NCBI GenBank assembly: GCA_937901965.1
Contig: CALGSW010000013.1
Coordinates: forward strand, 1-64,000
Direction: 5' to 3'
DNA from: an uncultured Bacteroidota bacterium
Lineage (GTDB): Bacteria; Bacteroidota; Bacteroidia; Bacteroidales; UBA932
Length of the DNA stretch: 64,000 bases
The notes below the pieces were generated by a model. It was not told where the DNA came from. It ran no database searches and saw nothing but the letters and a program-made list of their open reading frames with translations. Positions 6,936 through 17,000 of this stretch are shown in pieces (position 1 is the first letter of the stretch; each line of letters begins with the position of its first letter). A program made the position numbers and the translations under genes.

Positions 6936-9314
6936 ATGAAACTCGAGAATAGCAAAAAAGAGTACAGAAATATAGCAATGCATCTCATACAGAGTCTATA
7001 CATGAGTGGTAGCAATATTATTGCTACACTAGGTTTTTTAATAGCTCTTTCAAAAAAAGGACGATTATTTGACTATATGGATATTGCAAAATTTGATTAT
7101 ATCTATAATGAAACTATACAGCTTGACTACGAGACCACAGTTGGATTATATGATGTATGTGGCATGGTCCCTATGAGGAATACAGTATTGGAGATAGCAA
7201 GGATTATGGATAGCATTCATGATTTAGATCACATACTGTTATTCGAGGAGATAATTGCTATATATGCATCTCAAGAAGGACGCAGGAGAGATGCTTTTTT
7301 TCAACCCAAAGAACTAACTCGCCTTGTTTCATCTATCCTTAAAGAAAATAATGTTAAGTGTGCGTACAATCCTTTTGCGGGAATTGGGTCATATCAGATT
7401 GACAATAAAAATGTTAACTATACCTCACAAGAGTTAAATCGTGATACATGGATGATTGGTAAGTTAAGGATGTGTATTAATGATATTTACTATGAATATA
7501 CATGTGAAGACTCTATACTGAAGTGGGCAGGAGAAAATAGAAAGTTTGATGCTGTTGTCGCAACACCACCATTCAATATGCCATTGAATAGAGAACAGGA
7601 GTCTTTACTCTATTGGGAAGATTTAGGTTTTCGTCATAAGACTATAGAGTCTCTATATTTTTCACGTTCTATCACAAGCATAAAAGAAGGTGGTGTAGTA
7701 ATTGGAATAGTTCCGATTCGTTTCCTTTTTGATTCATCTTATGCGGCACGTGGTTTTCGTCAGCATCTTATAGACAATGGATTAGTGCGAGAAGTGATAC
7801 AACTCCCGGTTAATATTTTTAATATTACTGCTATCAGTACGGCCATTGTTGTTTTATCTAAAAGTAGTCAAAATCAGATTCGATTTATTGATGCTTCAAA
7901 ATGTTACACACAGAGAGGTAAAATGAATATTCTTGATTGGGAGAAGATTCTTGATCTGCGGAAATCAGGAAATAGTGTAAGTGTTCGTTTGGGAAGTAAT
8001 ATTGATGTGTCAGAGCAAGAATATAATCTAACTCCATCACGATACCTAGAGATTGATGATATTATTCCTGAAGGATATAAAGCAATATCATTAAAAGACC
8101 TTGTATGTGTTTACAGTGGAACTAGACATGACGATGATGAAGGATATTTTGTCAATATCGGAGATTTGTCATCAGAAGGACTTTATAGTAAGGTTGAAAT
8201 AGGTCATCTACCTTTTGGGGAAATAAAACCAAATTTTAGACGTATTATATCTCCGGTATTATTAATTTCAACGGTTCGATTTTTAAAGCCCACATACATT
8301 GAGGCTTCAGAGACTAATCCAATTTATATTAGTCCTAATATTATGGCTCTTAGTGTGGACTCAGCTAAAATCTACATCCCATACCTAGCCTATGAACTGT
8401 CTCTTAAATCCGACAAGTTGCAAAAAGGAGCAGTTATTCCTAATTTCCAACGTAAGGATATTCTTAATCTGAAAATAGCCATTCCATCTCTATCTTCTCA
8501 GGAAGAGATGGTTTCACAAGAAAAAGCAATTATTGAGAGCCTAACTTTAGTAGATAAAAATGCAAAGATTAAGGAGCATGGCTTAGAGGAGATAATAAAG
8601 ATGCGAGAGCAGGAACTATTTCGGTTAATAAGCCTTCGTAAGCATCGAATAAATCCTTACTTTTCAGGTATGCAGGACAATTTGGTATTGCTTAGAGATG
8701 AATTTAATACTTCAGGTGCTATTACGCTAAATCATAAAATTGCATCAAATTATACAGTTGAAGAGTTATTGAATAATTTTGAGAAGCAGATTACTGAGGT
8801 GAAAGACCTTTTCAAAAATCTAACATCAGAACTTGTCGTTGGTAAAAGTAAATCTTTCCTGCTAGGCAATTTTATTCAGTCGTATAAATATGTAGGCAAG
8901 AATCCTAATCTAAATTTAGTTGTTGAGGCAAGAAACGATGGTTCAATAGCTGACTCGGAACGAGAGATAGTGTCGTCAGAGAGTAGTTTGAAAGAGCTTC
9001 TGGACATTGTTATTGAGAATGCTGAGCGACACGCTTTCATTGGTCGTAACCGAGGCAGTATTGATATCCAATATGGCGAAGATGGTGATGGTATTTATAT
9101 TCAGATTTTAAACGATGGAACACATTTAAATAAGGATTTCAATGAAGAACTTTCATTTTCAGAGGGATATAAACACGGGAAGAATGGTAATACAGGCAAA
9201 GGGCTATTTAGAGCAAAGCAGATTTGTATTGCTTTAGGAGCTGATATAAGTTGGGTGAATGACGATACAAGTGTCTTTGCTACTGGAATTTTAATCTCAA
9301 TTAAAAAGGTTTAG
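6936..9314 (+). CDS. N6-adenine methylase / HsdS-like TRD / GHKL histidine-kinase-like fusion
   Basis: A 792-aa protein with three parts. Residues ~115-350: an HsdM-like methylase core, with FFQPKELTRLV, SAM-binding NPFAGIGS (145-152) and a motif IV that reads ATPPFN (209-214), where N/DPPF is expected. Residues ~370-540: a half-HsdS-like target-recognition region (LKDLVCVYSGTRHDDD ... AVIPNFQRKDILNLKI). Residues ~560-792: a kinase-like module with LRKHRINPYF (candidate phospho-acceptor His570), the N box ENAERHAF (694-701), LNDGT (725-729) and the G2 box GNTGKGL. It starts a tightly packed operon with a receiver protein and type I R-M genes. The role is unknown; a DNA-sensing kinase is one reading. 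The ATG at 6936 is preferred over an upstream TTG. Confidence 0.8.
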   Translation: MKLENSKKEYRNIAMHLIQSLYMSGSNIIATLGFLIALSKKGRLFDYMDIAKFDYIYNETIQLDYETTVGLYDVCGMVPMRNTVLEIARIMDSIHDLDHILLFEEIIAIYASQEGRRRDAFFQPKELTRLVSSILKENNVKCAYNPFAGIGSYQIDNKNVNYTSQELNRDTWMIGKLRMCINDIYYEYTCEDSILKWAGENRKFDAVVATPPFNMPLNREQESLLYWEDLGFRHKTIESLYFSRSITSIKEGGVVIGIVPIRFLFDSSYAARGFRQHLIDNGLVREVIQLPVNIFNITAISTAIVVLSKSSQNQIRFIDASKCYTQRGKMNILDWEKILDLRKSGNSVSVRLGSNIDVSEQEYNLTPSRYLEIDDIIPEGYKAISLKDLVCVYSGTRHDDDEGYFVNIGDLSSEGLYSKVEIGHLPFGEIKPNFRRIISPVLLISTVRFLKPTYIEASETNPIYISPNIMALSVDSAKIYIPYLAYELSLKSDKLQKGAVIPNFQRKDILNLKIAIPSLSSQEEMVSQEKAIIESLTLVDKNAKIKEHGLEEIIKMREQELFRLISLRKHRINPYFSGMQDNLVLLRDEFNTSGAITLNHKIASNYTVEELLNNFEKQITEVKDLFKNLTSELVVGKSKSFLLGNFIQSYKYVGKNPNLNLVVEARNDGSIADSEREIVSSESSLKELLDIVIENAERHAFIGRNRGSIDIQYGEDGDGIYIQILNDGTHLNKDFNEELSFSEGYKHGKNGNTGKGLFRAKQICIALGADISWVNDDTSVFATGILISIKKV

Positions 9315-9317
9315 TCT

Positions 9318-10523
9318 ATGGATATAAGTGTTTTATGGCTTGATGATGAGTTTGATTCCGAAGCACTCAAATCAACCTTTATCAGAATGGAAAAGCATTT
9401 TAGATTGATTAAGTGCTATACAAAGGATGAGTTTCTTGATAAAATAGGGAGTGAGAAATGGGATGCGATTGTTCTTGACGTGCTTGATACTAACGGTCGT
9501 GATTCTGGGTTTCATACAGCAGTGAGGCGGATTCTAAAAGATTACAAAGATGAGCCGTGGTTTGTCTTTTCAGGGCAAGAAAATGTCACCAAAAAGGAAA
9601 GTGACATTAGAGTTATGCTTGCCGAAGAAGATTGTCAAAGAGAGTATGCAGATATTATTTATGTTAAGTCAGAGCACAACGATAAACTAATCGAGGATAT
9701 CAAAGTAGCCGTAGGTAACAAACCAGAATGGCAAACCAGAAATAAATATATAAAGGTTTTATCCTCATTCGATGTGATTGGCAATACAAGTGAAGGCCCC
9801 TTTTTTGATATTCTCATGGCAATAGAGGGGTATAAAGAGATTGACCATAAAGTATATTATACTTCTTTACGAATAGTGTTGGAGTGGATGTTTAGGCATG
9901 CAAATAAAATCGGGCTGTTGCATAACAAATGTGTTAATATTAAAGTTAATTTGACTGAATCAAGTTTATTTATGGCTGGAAAACAGACCAAACACTTAGA
10001 CGTGTATTGCGGCAAAGCTCATTTCCCAAAGGTAATAGCAGATAACATAAAAAGTTTGTTGGAAATAACAGGTGGAGCATCACATACTGCTGAGCCAGAT
10101 GAAAAAGAACTCGTTAATCTTCATACATATTGGGAGCAAGTCAACACGCCTTATCTACTGTATAGCCTAACCTTTATGTTATGCGATATCTTAATATGGT
10201 ACAAAGACTATGCAGATAGAAATAATGATTATACAGCAAATGTAGCATTGTGGCAAAATCTTGAATCGACATCCGTTCAAAGCTCTGGTAAAAATATTGT
10301 ATCGGGAATAGTCACAAATTTTGATGTTTCGGGACGAGCATTCTTAAAACCTGATGGTACAACAAGCAAGAAAGAAAGTTGTAGTATCGATCCTAAAAGG
10401 TTTATGGATGAAAATATTAAAATAAATGACAGACTTACGGTTGAATTTGAGGAAAAAGAAAGAGTTGGTGGTGATTCGATACGTGTAGTAGTTAGGATAA
10501 TTAAAGAAAATAACAATATATGA
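9318..10523 (+). CDS. Receiver-domain protein with C-terminal OB/cold-shock-like domain
   Basis: A 401-aa partner of the preceding kinase-like protein, three bases after it. The first ~120 residues form a complete receiver: acidic pair D9-D10 (LWLDDE), phospho-acceptor D54 (IVLDVLDTNG), S85 (VFSGQEN) and K117 (YVKSEH). The middle (~140-320) is helical and not recognised. The last ~75 residues (SGIVTNFDVSGRAFLKPDG ... DRLTVEFEE) look like a small OB or cold-shock-type fold that could bind nucleic acid. There is no normal DNA-binding output domain. The stop overlaps the start of hsdM (ATGA), so translation is probably coupled. Phosphotransfer from the neighbour is inferred. Confidence 0.8.
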   Translation: MDISVLWLDDEFDSEALKSTFIRMEKHFRLIKCYTKDEFLDKIGSEKWDAIVLDVLDTNGRDSGFHTAVRRILKDYKDEPWFVFSGQENVTKKESDIRVMLAEEDCQREYADIIYVKSEHNDKLIEDIKVAVGNKPEWQTRNKYIKVLSSFDVIGNTSEGPFFDILMAIEGYKEIDHKVYYTSLRIVLEWMFRHANKIGLLHNKCVNIKVNLTESSLFMAGKQTKHLDVYCGKAHFPKVIADNIKSLLEITGGASHTAEPDEKELVNLHTYWEQVNTPYLLYSLTFMLCDILIWYKDYADRNNDYTANVALWQNLESTSVQSSGKNIVSGIVTNFDVSGRAFLKPDGTTSKKESCSIDPKRFMDENIKINDRLTVEFEEKERVGGDSIRVVVRIIKENNNI

Positions 10524-11986
10524 TAGTAGGAGAAATGAAAAGCAGTATAGACAATCTTTGGCTCAGGTTTCATACTGGTGGTGTAACAAACCCGATGGAT
10601 GTGATAAAACAGATTACTTATCTGTTATTTATCAAACGTTTGGATGATTTGGAAAATGCCAAAGAGAGCAAGGCGCGCACATTGGGCAAATCGGTTGAAA
10701 ATCCCATCTTTGGCAAAGACCAACAGGAATTGCGCTGGAGCCAGTTCAAGAATCTGGAAGCACAAGCTATGTTTGATTTAGTACGGACAAAAGTATTCGA
10801 CTTCATCAAAACATTGGGCGGAAAAGATTCTGCGTTTGCCAAATATATGAAAAACGCTTATTTGGCTGTGCCTTCGCCAGTGGTGTTGGAGCAGGTTGTT
10901 TCGATGATTTCAGCCATCCCAATGGAAGATATGGACACCAAAGGCGATGTGTACGAATATATGCTTTCGAAACTATCAACTTCGGGCGATAACGGACAAT
11001 TTCGCACGCCCCGACACATTACCAAAATGATGGCGCAACTGATGAAGCCTACTCCCGAAGATGTGATTTGCGACCCGGCTTGTGGCTCGGCAGGATTTCT
11101 CGTTTCGGTTAGCGAATATATCCGCGAGCATTACGAGCAAGCGTTTTATAATAAGAAGTTTGTAGACTATTACAAAAACAATATGTTTCACGGATGCGAA
11201 TTCGATGAAACAATGATTGCCATTTCGGCCATGAACCTGATGTTGCATGGTGTTGAAAACCCTGATTTGTACGATAAAAGTGCATTGGAGGATGGTTATG
11301 ACGTTGCGGACAAATATTCGCTGGTATTAGCCAATCCGCCATTTAAAGGATCGCTGGAAGCTTCGTCAGTTGCCAAGAGTTTGACAGGCATTGTAAAAAC
11401 CAAGAAAACGGAATTGCTATTTTTAGCGTTGATGCTCAGGATATTAAAAACCGGTGGGCGATGCGCCGTAATTGTTCCTGATGGGGTACTTTTCGGCTCC
11501 GACAAAGCGGCGGTAGGCATTCGACAAACTATTATCGACAAGCAAAAATTAGAAGCAGTTATTTCTATGCCGAGCGGCGTATTTAAGCCTTATGCTGGCG
11601 TGAGTACGGCTATTCTGATATTCACCAAGACCGAAAGCGGGGGAACGGACAACGTTTGGTTTTACGATATGCATGCCGATGGTTTTTCGCTCAACGACAA
11701 GCGCACACCGACACCGGATGCCGATGATATTCCGGACATTTTAAACCGTTACGCCCATCTCGACGCCGAACAAACTCGTACCCGACTCGACCAATCGTTT
11801 TTTGTTCCGGTACAGGAAATTCGAGATAATAAATACGATCTTAGCATCAACAAATATAAGGAGATCGAATATGAGCAAAAAACATACGATGCACCAGATG
11901 TAATATTGATGCGATTGGCTGAAATTGATAAGGAGATTTCGGAAACAACGCTGGAATTAAACGAATTAATTTCGAAACAATCATGA
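10520..11986 (+). CDS. hsdM: Type I restriction-modification methylase subunit HsdM
   Basis: N6-adenine DNA methylase subunit of a type I R-M complex (with HsdS, and with HsdR for cleavage). The N-terminal HsdM helical domain (VTNPMDVIKQITYLLFIKRLDD) is followed by the methylase fold: TPRHITKMMAQLM, SAM-binding DPACGSAGF (185-193) and catalytic NPPF (271-274). The usual length is about 490 aa and this is 488. A second ATG at 10535 has a better ribosome site (TAGGAG), but the first overlaps the upstream stop as in coupled genes; either is possible. Base composition is visibly less AT-rich than the two genes before it. Confidence 0.93.
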   Translation: MIVGEMKSSIDNLWLRFHTGGVTNPMDVIKQITYLLFIKRLDDLENAKESKARTLGKSVENPIFGKDQQELRWSQFKNLEAQAMFDLVRTKVFDFIKTLGGKDSAFAKYMKNAYLAVPSPVVLEQVVSMISAIPMEDMDTKGDVYEYMLSKLSTSGDNGQFRTPRHITKMMAQLMKPTPEDVICDPACGSAGFLVSVSEYIREHYEQAFYNKKFVDYYKNNMFHGCEFDETMIAISAMNLMLHGVENPDLYDKSALEDGYDVADKYSLVLANPPFKGSLEASSVAKSLTGIVKTKKTELLFLALMLRILKTGGRCAVIVPDGVLFGSDKAAVGIRQTIIDKQKLEAVISMPSGVFKPYAGVSTAILIFTKTESGGTDNVWFYDMHADGFSLNDKRTPTPDADDIPDILNRYAHLDAEQTRTRLDQSFFVPVQEIRDNKYDLSINKYKEIEYEQKTYDAPDVILMRLAEIDKEISETTLELNELISKQS

Positions 11987-12999
11987 GTACAGGAGAAATA
12001 GTCATTTATCACAATCAGGAGGGCGACATCAAAATTGATGTTCGTTTAGAGGAGGAAACCGTTTGGCTCACGCAGGAACAAATGGCACAATTATTTGGCA
12101 AGGGTCGAAGCACTGTAGCAGAGCACATTCGAAATATTTTTGATGAGGGCGAATTGCAGGAAGATGTGGTATGTCGGAAATTCCGACACACCACTCAACA
12201 CGGCGCAATTCAAGGGAAAACACAAAAAGTATCTGTCAATTGTTACAATCTGGATGTTGTCATCTCTGTTGGTTATCGAGTGAAATCGCAACAAGGTACG
12301 CAATTCCGTATCTGGGCGACACAACGCCTGAAGGAATACATCATCAAAGGCTTTGCAATGGATGATGATCGCTTGAAGCAATTAGGCGGTGGCAGCTATT
12401 GGAAAGAACTACTCGACCGCATCCGCGACATTCGTTCTTCGGAGAAAGTGCTTTATCGGCAGGTACTTGACCTCTATGCGGCCAGTGTCGATTATGACCC
12501 AAAATCCGACATATCAATACGTTTTTTCAAGATAGTACAGAACAAACTGCATTTTGCGGCGCACGGACATACGGCAGCCGAGGTGATTCATGAGCGAGCC
12601 GATGCGGATAAGCCATTTATGGGTTTAACCACCTTTTCAGGCGATTTACCCACGAGTAAGGATATAGCGATTGCCAAAAACTATCTGACGCCCGATGAAC
12701 TTAAGATACTGAACAACCTTGTTTCGGGGTATTTTGATTTTGCGGAAATTCAGGCCATGCGCCGTAAGCCGATGTATATGTCGGATTATGTAACCCAGTT
12801 GGATAACATTCTCTCGTCCACCGGCGAGCAGCTCTTAACCGACAGTGGACGCATCAGTCACCAACGGGCAATCGATAAGGCGAAAGCCGAATACCGAAAG
12901 TATCAGGAAAAAACCATTTCACCTGTCGAGCAAGCGTATTTGGATACGATTAAATCGCTGGAAAAGAAAGTCAAGAAGAAAGGAGGAAAAGATGAGTAA
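11983..12999 (+). CDS. RhuM-family protein
   Basis: A 338-aa protein of the virulence RhuM family, which is often found between hsdM and hsdS. IDVRLEEETVWLTQEQMAQLFGKGRSTVAEHI is a helix-turn-helix-like start, and RVKSQQGTQFRIWATQRLKEYIIKG is the family core. The C-terminal half has SYWKELLDRIRDIRSSEKVLYRQVLDLY and a lysine-rich tail. Its start overlaps the hsdM stop (ATGA) and its end overlaps the hsdS start. The biochemical function is not established; linkage to R-M genes suggests a regulatory or accessory role. Confidence 0.9.
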   Translation: MSTGEIVIYHNQEGDIKIDVRLEEETVWLTQEQMAQLFGKGRSTVAEHIRNIFDEGELQEDVVCRKFRHTTQHGAIQGKTQKVSVNCYNLDVVISVGYRVKSQQGTQFRIWATQRLKEYIIKGFAMDDDRLKQLGGGSYWKELLDRIRDIRSSEKVLYRQVLDLYAASVDYDPKSDISIRFFKIVQNKLHFAAHGHTAAEVIHERADADKPFMGLTTFSGDLPTSKDIAIAKNYLTPDELKILNNLVSGYFDFAEIQAMRRKPMYMSDYVTQLDNILSSTGEQLLTDSGRISHQRAIDKAKAEYRKYQEKTISPVEQAYLDTIKSLEKKVKKKGGKDE

Positions 13000-14083
13000 G
13001 GAATGGAAGATGGTAAAATTAGGCGAAATTTTACAGCCACAACCAAAATCAAAAATTAAAGCAGGAGATGGCTTAAATAAAGGACAGTATAAATTTTTTA
13101 CATCAAGTAATATACAAATCAAATTTATAGATAATTATACTTATAATAAATCTGCTTTAATATTTGGAACCGGAGGTAACGCCAGTATTCATTATTGTGA
13201 TGAGTTGTTCGCAACGTCAACTGATTGTCTTGTTTTTTATGGAAAAGAAAATGTAAATATAAAATCTGTATACCAATACATCAATGGGAATATTCACTTA
13301 CTAGAAGCTGGTTTTAAAGGTGCTGGACTAAAACATATCTCTAAAGAGTACATTTTAAATATTGAGATAAACCTTCCACCCTTCGCTCGACAACACCACA
13401 TTGCCGCCACCTTAGACAAAGCCAACGAACTAATTGCTTTGCGCAAAAAGCAATTGCAAGAATTGGACACTTTAGCCGAATCGGTGTTTTATGATATGTT
13501 TGGTGACCCGGTGAAGAATGAGGAGGGGTGGGAATGTGAGCCTGTGATTAGTCATACAAGTTGCATAGTTCCGGGAAGAGATAAACCTAAAAGTTTTACC
13601 GGAGACATTCCATGGGTAACAACAGCAGAATTAAACCACTTAGGCTACACATTTCAATCTTCTATCGGGTTAAATGAGGATGAAGTAAACGAAGTGAGAG
13701 CCAAAATAATTCCCAAAGGAAGTGTAATCATTACATGTGTGGGAGATTTGGGAGTTGTTTCAATTGCCGGAAATAGAATGGTAATCAACCAACAACTTCA
13801 TGCGTTTCAATGTTTGGATAATTTAAACAATATATTTCTTGCATATTGCCTTTCTTATAGAAAAGATTATATGTATAAAATGGCAAGCAATACTACAGTT
13901 CCATATATGAATAAATCAATATGCAATAGTATTCCCATTCTACTTCCTCCTCTCTCCCTCCAGACCCGCTTCGCCTCCATTATCGAAAAAATAGAAGAGC
14001 AAAAGGCACAGGTACGCAAAGCCCTGCAAGAGAGCGAAGATTTATTTCAGCGATTAATGCAGGATTTATTCAAACCCGATTAA
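12992..14083 (+). CDS. hsdS: Type I restriction-modification specificity subunit HsdS
   Basis: The DNA-recognition subunit, 363 aa. Two target-recognition domains are visible. The first begins MVKLGEILQPQPKSKI and ends with LPPFARQHHIAATLDKANEL. A conserved helical spacer follows (LRKKQLQELDTLAESVFYDMFGDP). The second TRD spans about residues 180-320 and closes with LLPPLSLQTRFASIIEKIEEQKAQVRKAL. The ATG at 12992 lies in GATGAGTAA, overlapping the RhuM stop; longer upstream frames run through RhuM codons and are rejected. TRD sequences are AT-richer than the spacer, as is usual for swapped domains. Confidence 0.93.
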   Translation: MSKEWKMVKLGEILQPQPKSKIKAGDGLNKGQYKFFTSSNIQIKFIDNYTYNKSALIFGTGGNASIHYCDELFATSTDCLVFYGKENVNIKSVYQYINGNIHLLEAGFKGAGLKHISKEYILNIEINLPPFARQHHIAATLDKANELIALRKKQLQELDTLAESVFYDMFGDPVKNEEGWECEPVISHTSCIVPGRDKPKSFTGDIPWVTTAELNHLGYTFQSSIGLNEDEVNEVRAKIIPKGSVIITCVGDLGVVSIAGNRMVINQQLHAFQCLDNLNNIFLAYCLSYRKDYMYKMASNTTVPYMNKSICNSIPILLPPLSLQTRFASIIEKIEEQKAQVRKALQESEDLFQRLMQDLFKPD

Positions 14084-14094
14084 ATACAAAAGAT

Positions 14095-17000
14095 ATGGAA
14101 AGTAATTTCAGTTTTTTGGAAGATAAATTCGCCGAGTATTACAAGTTGGCAGTCGAGGCCGAAAAGAATATGTTTTCGATGCCGCGCACATCCGTAATAT
14201 ATGCCCGCCTCACGCTCGAAGAGTTAATCAAATGGATATACACTTATGATCCAAGCCTGTCGGCATGTACCTTCGAGAAACCCACACTCGAAGCCATGAT
14301 GTATCATCCCGCTTTCAAACAACTGATTGCAACGGTTCCCGGCATGATCGATGGGCTGACCGCCATTCGCAAAAACGGAAATCAGGCCATCCATAACAAA
14401 AATGAAGTATTGCTCCGCTACGCCCACAACTCGGTCAACAATCTGTATGAATTTGCTAAATGGGTTTATTACACCTATATAGACAGTGCAGTTAAGTTAC
14501 CCTTGTCGTTAGACAGTAGTCGTATTCCATGCGGCACCGGTGCAGAAGAAAGCATCGCTTCGGCCAAAGCTTTGCAATCGCGCTTAGATCAAATCAAAGC
14601 TGATGCTGAAAAGGCAATTCAGCAGAAAGACGACGAGCTTGAAAAGCTACGCGCCGAAATAGCCCAAATCAAAGCGGAAAATCAAACGAAACCAGTGGAA
14701 GGGTTTACACTCAACCCTCATACAGAAGCCGAAACGCGTCGTGTGCTTATCGACGTGATGCTACGTGAAGCCGGATGGGCACTCAACGGCGATAATGATA
14801 CCGAATACGAGGTACAGGGAATGCCCAATAAAACAGGTATCGGTTATGTCGATTATGTGCTTTGGGGCGATAATGGACTACCATTAGCCATAGTAGAAGC
14901 CAAAAACTCGATTCACGACCCGCGCAAAGGACAACAGCAGGCCAAACTCTATGCCGATTGTTTGGAAAATCGTTTCGGACGCCGTCCGCTTATATTTTAT
15001 ACCTGCGGATATGATACGTGGATGTGGGATGATACACGATATCCACCTCGCAAAGTATCCGGTTTTTACACTAAAGACGAACTGGAATGGACGATTACCA
15101 AACGCAACTGCAAGAAATTGTCGGATGCCAAAGTAAACAAAGATATTGCCGGACGATATTATCAGGAAGAAGCCTTGAAACGGGTAGCCGCTACTTTCGA
15201 CGACAAGCACCGCAAAGCATTATTAGTGATGGCTACGGGCACCGGAAAAACCCGCACGGCCATTGCTTTTGTCGATATGATGATGAATCAGGGCTGGGCA
15301 CGCCGTATCCTGTTTTTAGCCGACCGCAACGCATTGGTTATTCAGGCGAAAAATAACTTCGTAAAACTAATGCCCAATCTCTCGTGTGCCGACATTACTA
15401 AAGAAAAAGAAAATATTGACACCAATCGGATGATATTTTCAACCTATCCTACCATTGTCAATAAAATCGACAGTGAGAAAATCAACGACCTGCTGGTGTA
15501 TTCGCCCGGACACTTCGATCTGATTATCATTGACGAAGCACATCGTTCGATTTATCAGAAATATCAGGCTATTTTCCAATATTTCGATGCTTTGTTGTTG
15601 GGACTTACCGCCACACCTAAATCGGATGTAGATAAAAATACCTACGAATTATTCGATCTGGAAAATCACAATCCGACTTATTCATACGAATTGGATAAAG
15701 CGGTAGAAGATAAATTTCTCGTTCCACCTAAAAAGGTGGTAGTATCGACCAAGTTTCTGCGGGAGGGAATCAAATACAACGATCTTTCTGAAGAAGAAAA
15801 AGCCGAATACGAAGATAAATTCTGGGACGAGACTACCGATACCATGCCCGACGAAATAGATTCATCGGAACTGAATCAGTTTGTTTTCAATGACCATACG
15901 GTCGATCTGGTATTGAATCAGTTGATGACCGACGGATTGAAAGTAGAAGGCGGAGATAAAATCGGCAAAACCATCATCTTTGCCAAAAATCATCGTCATG
16001 CCTTACATATTCAGGAACGATTTTATAAACTGTATCCTAAATTTGGTGGCGATTTCATTCAGGTAATCGACAACTATCAAACGTACGCACAAAGTCTGAT
16101 CGACGATTTTAGTATCGCTAAGAAAAACCCGCAAATCGCCATTTCTGTCGATATGCTGGATACGGGAATTGATGTTCCTGAAATATTGAATCTGGTATTT
16201 TTCAAAGTAGTGCGTTCGTCCGTTAAATTTTGGCAGATGATAGGGCGCGGTACGCGGCTTTGTTCGGGAATATTCGGAATACCCGAAAATGAAGACGATA
16301 AGTCGAAAGACAAATCATATTTTCTGATTTTCGATTACTGCGGTAACTTTGAGTTTTTTGGTGTGAATCCCGACGGTATCGAAACCAAATTGCCGAAAAG
16401 CGTATCACAACGCATTATGGAAACAAGGCTTAAAGTTGCTTTGGCTTTAGAGGGAAAAGGATTTGAAGACGAACAGCATCAATCTCTGCGGAACAAATTA
16501 CTGGATATGGTACATCAAACCGTGTTGCGATTGAACCGCAACAGTTTTGTTGTGAAAGCAGTATTGCGTGAAGTGGATGAATTCGGCAAACGTGAACGAT
16601 GGGACTCGCTTTCTAAAGATGACATTATGACCATTTTCAATAAACTAACATCATTGGCAGAACCGGATGATGCGGATGAAGATGCCCGTCGGTTCGATTT
16701 GTTGATTGCCAATTTTATGCTTTCAGCTATGGAAGCAGCCCCGGATGTTTACAAATATACGGCTCAGGTCAAATCCATATCCAAAAGTTTATTGAAGAAA
16801 ACAAATCTTCCGGTAGTCAAACGAAAAGAAAACACATTGAAAACCATTTCAACTGACAATTATTGGATGGATGCATTTTCACTTTCCGGCTTGGAAAATA
16901 TCAGGGTTGAAATCCGGGATTTGATTCGCTTGTTAGAAAAAGAAAAACGAAGAATCGTTTATTCCAATTTTGAGGATGAGATTACAACATCGACTGTTTC

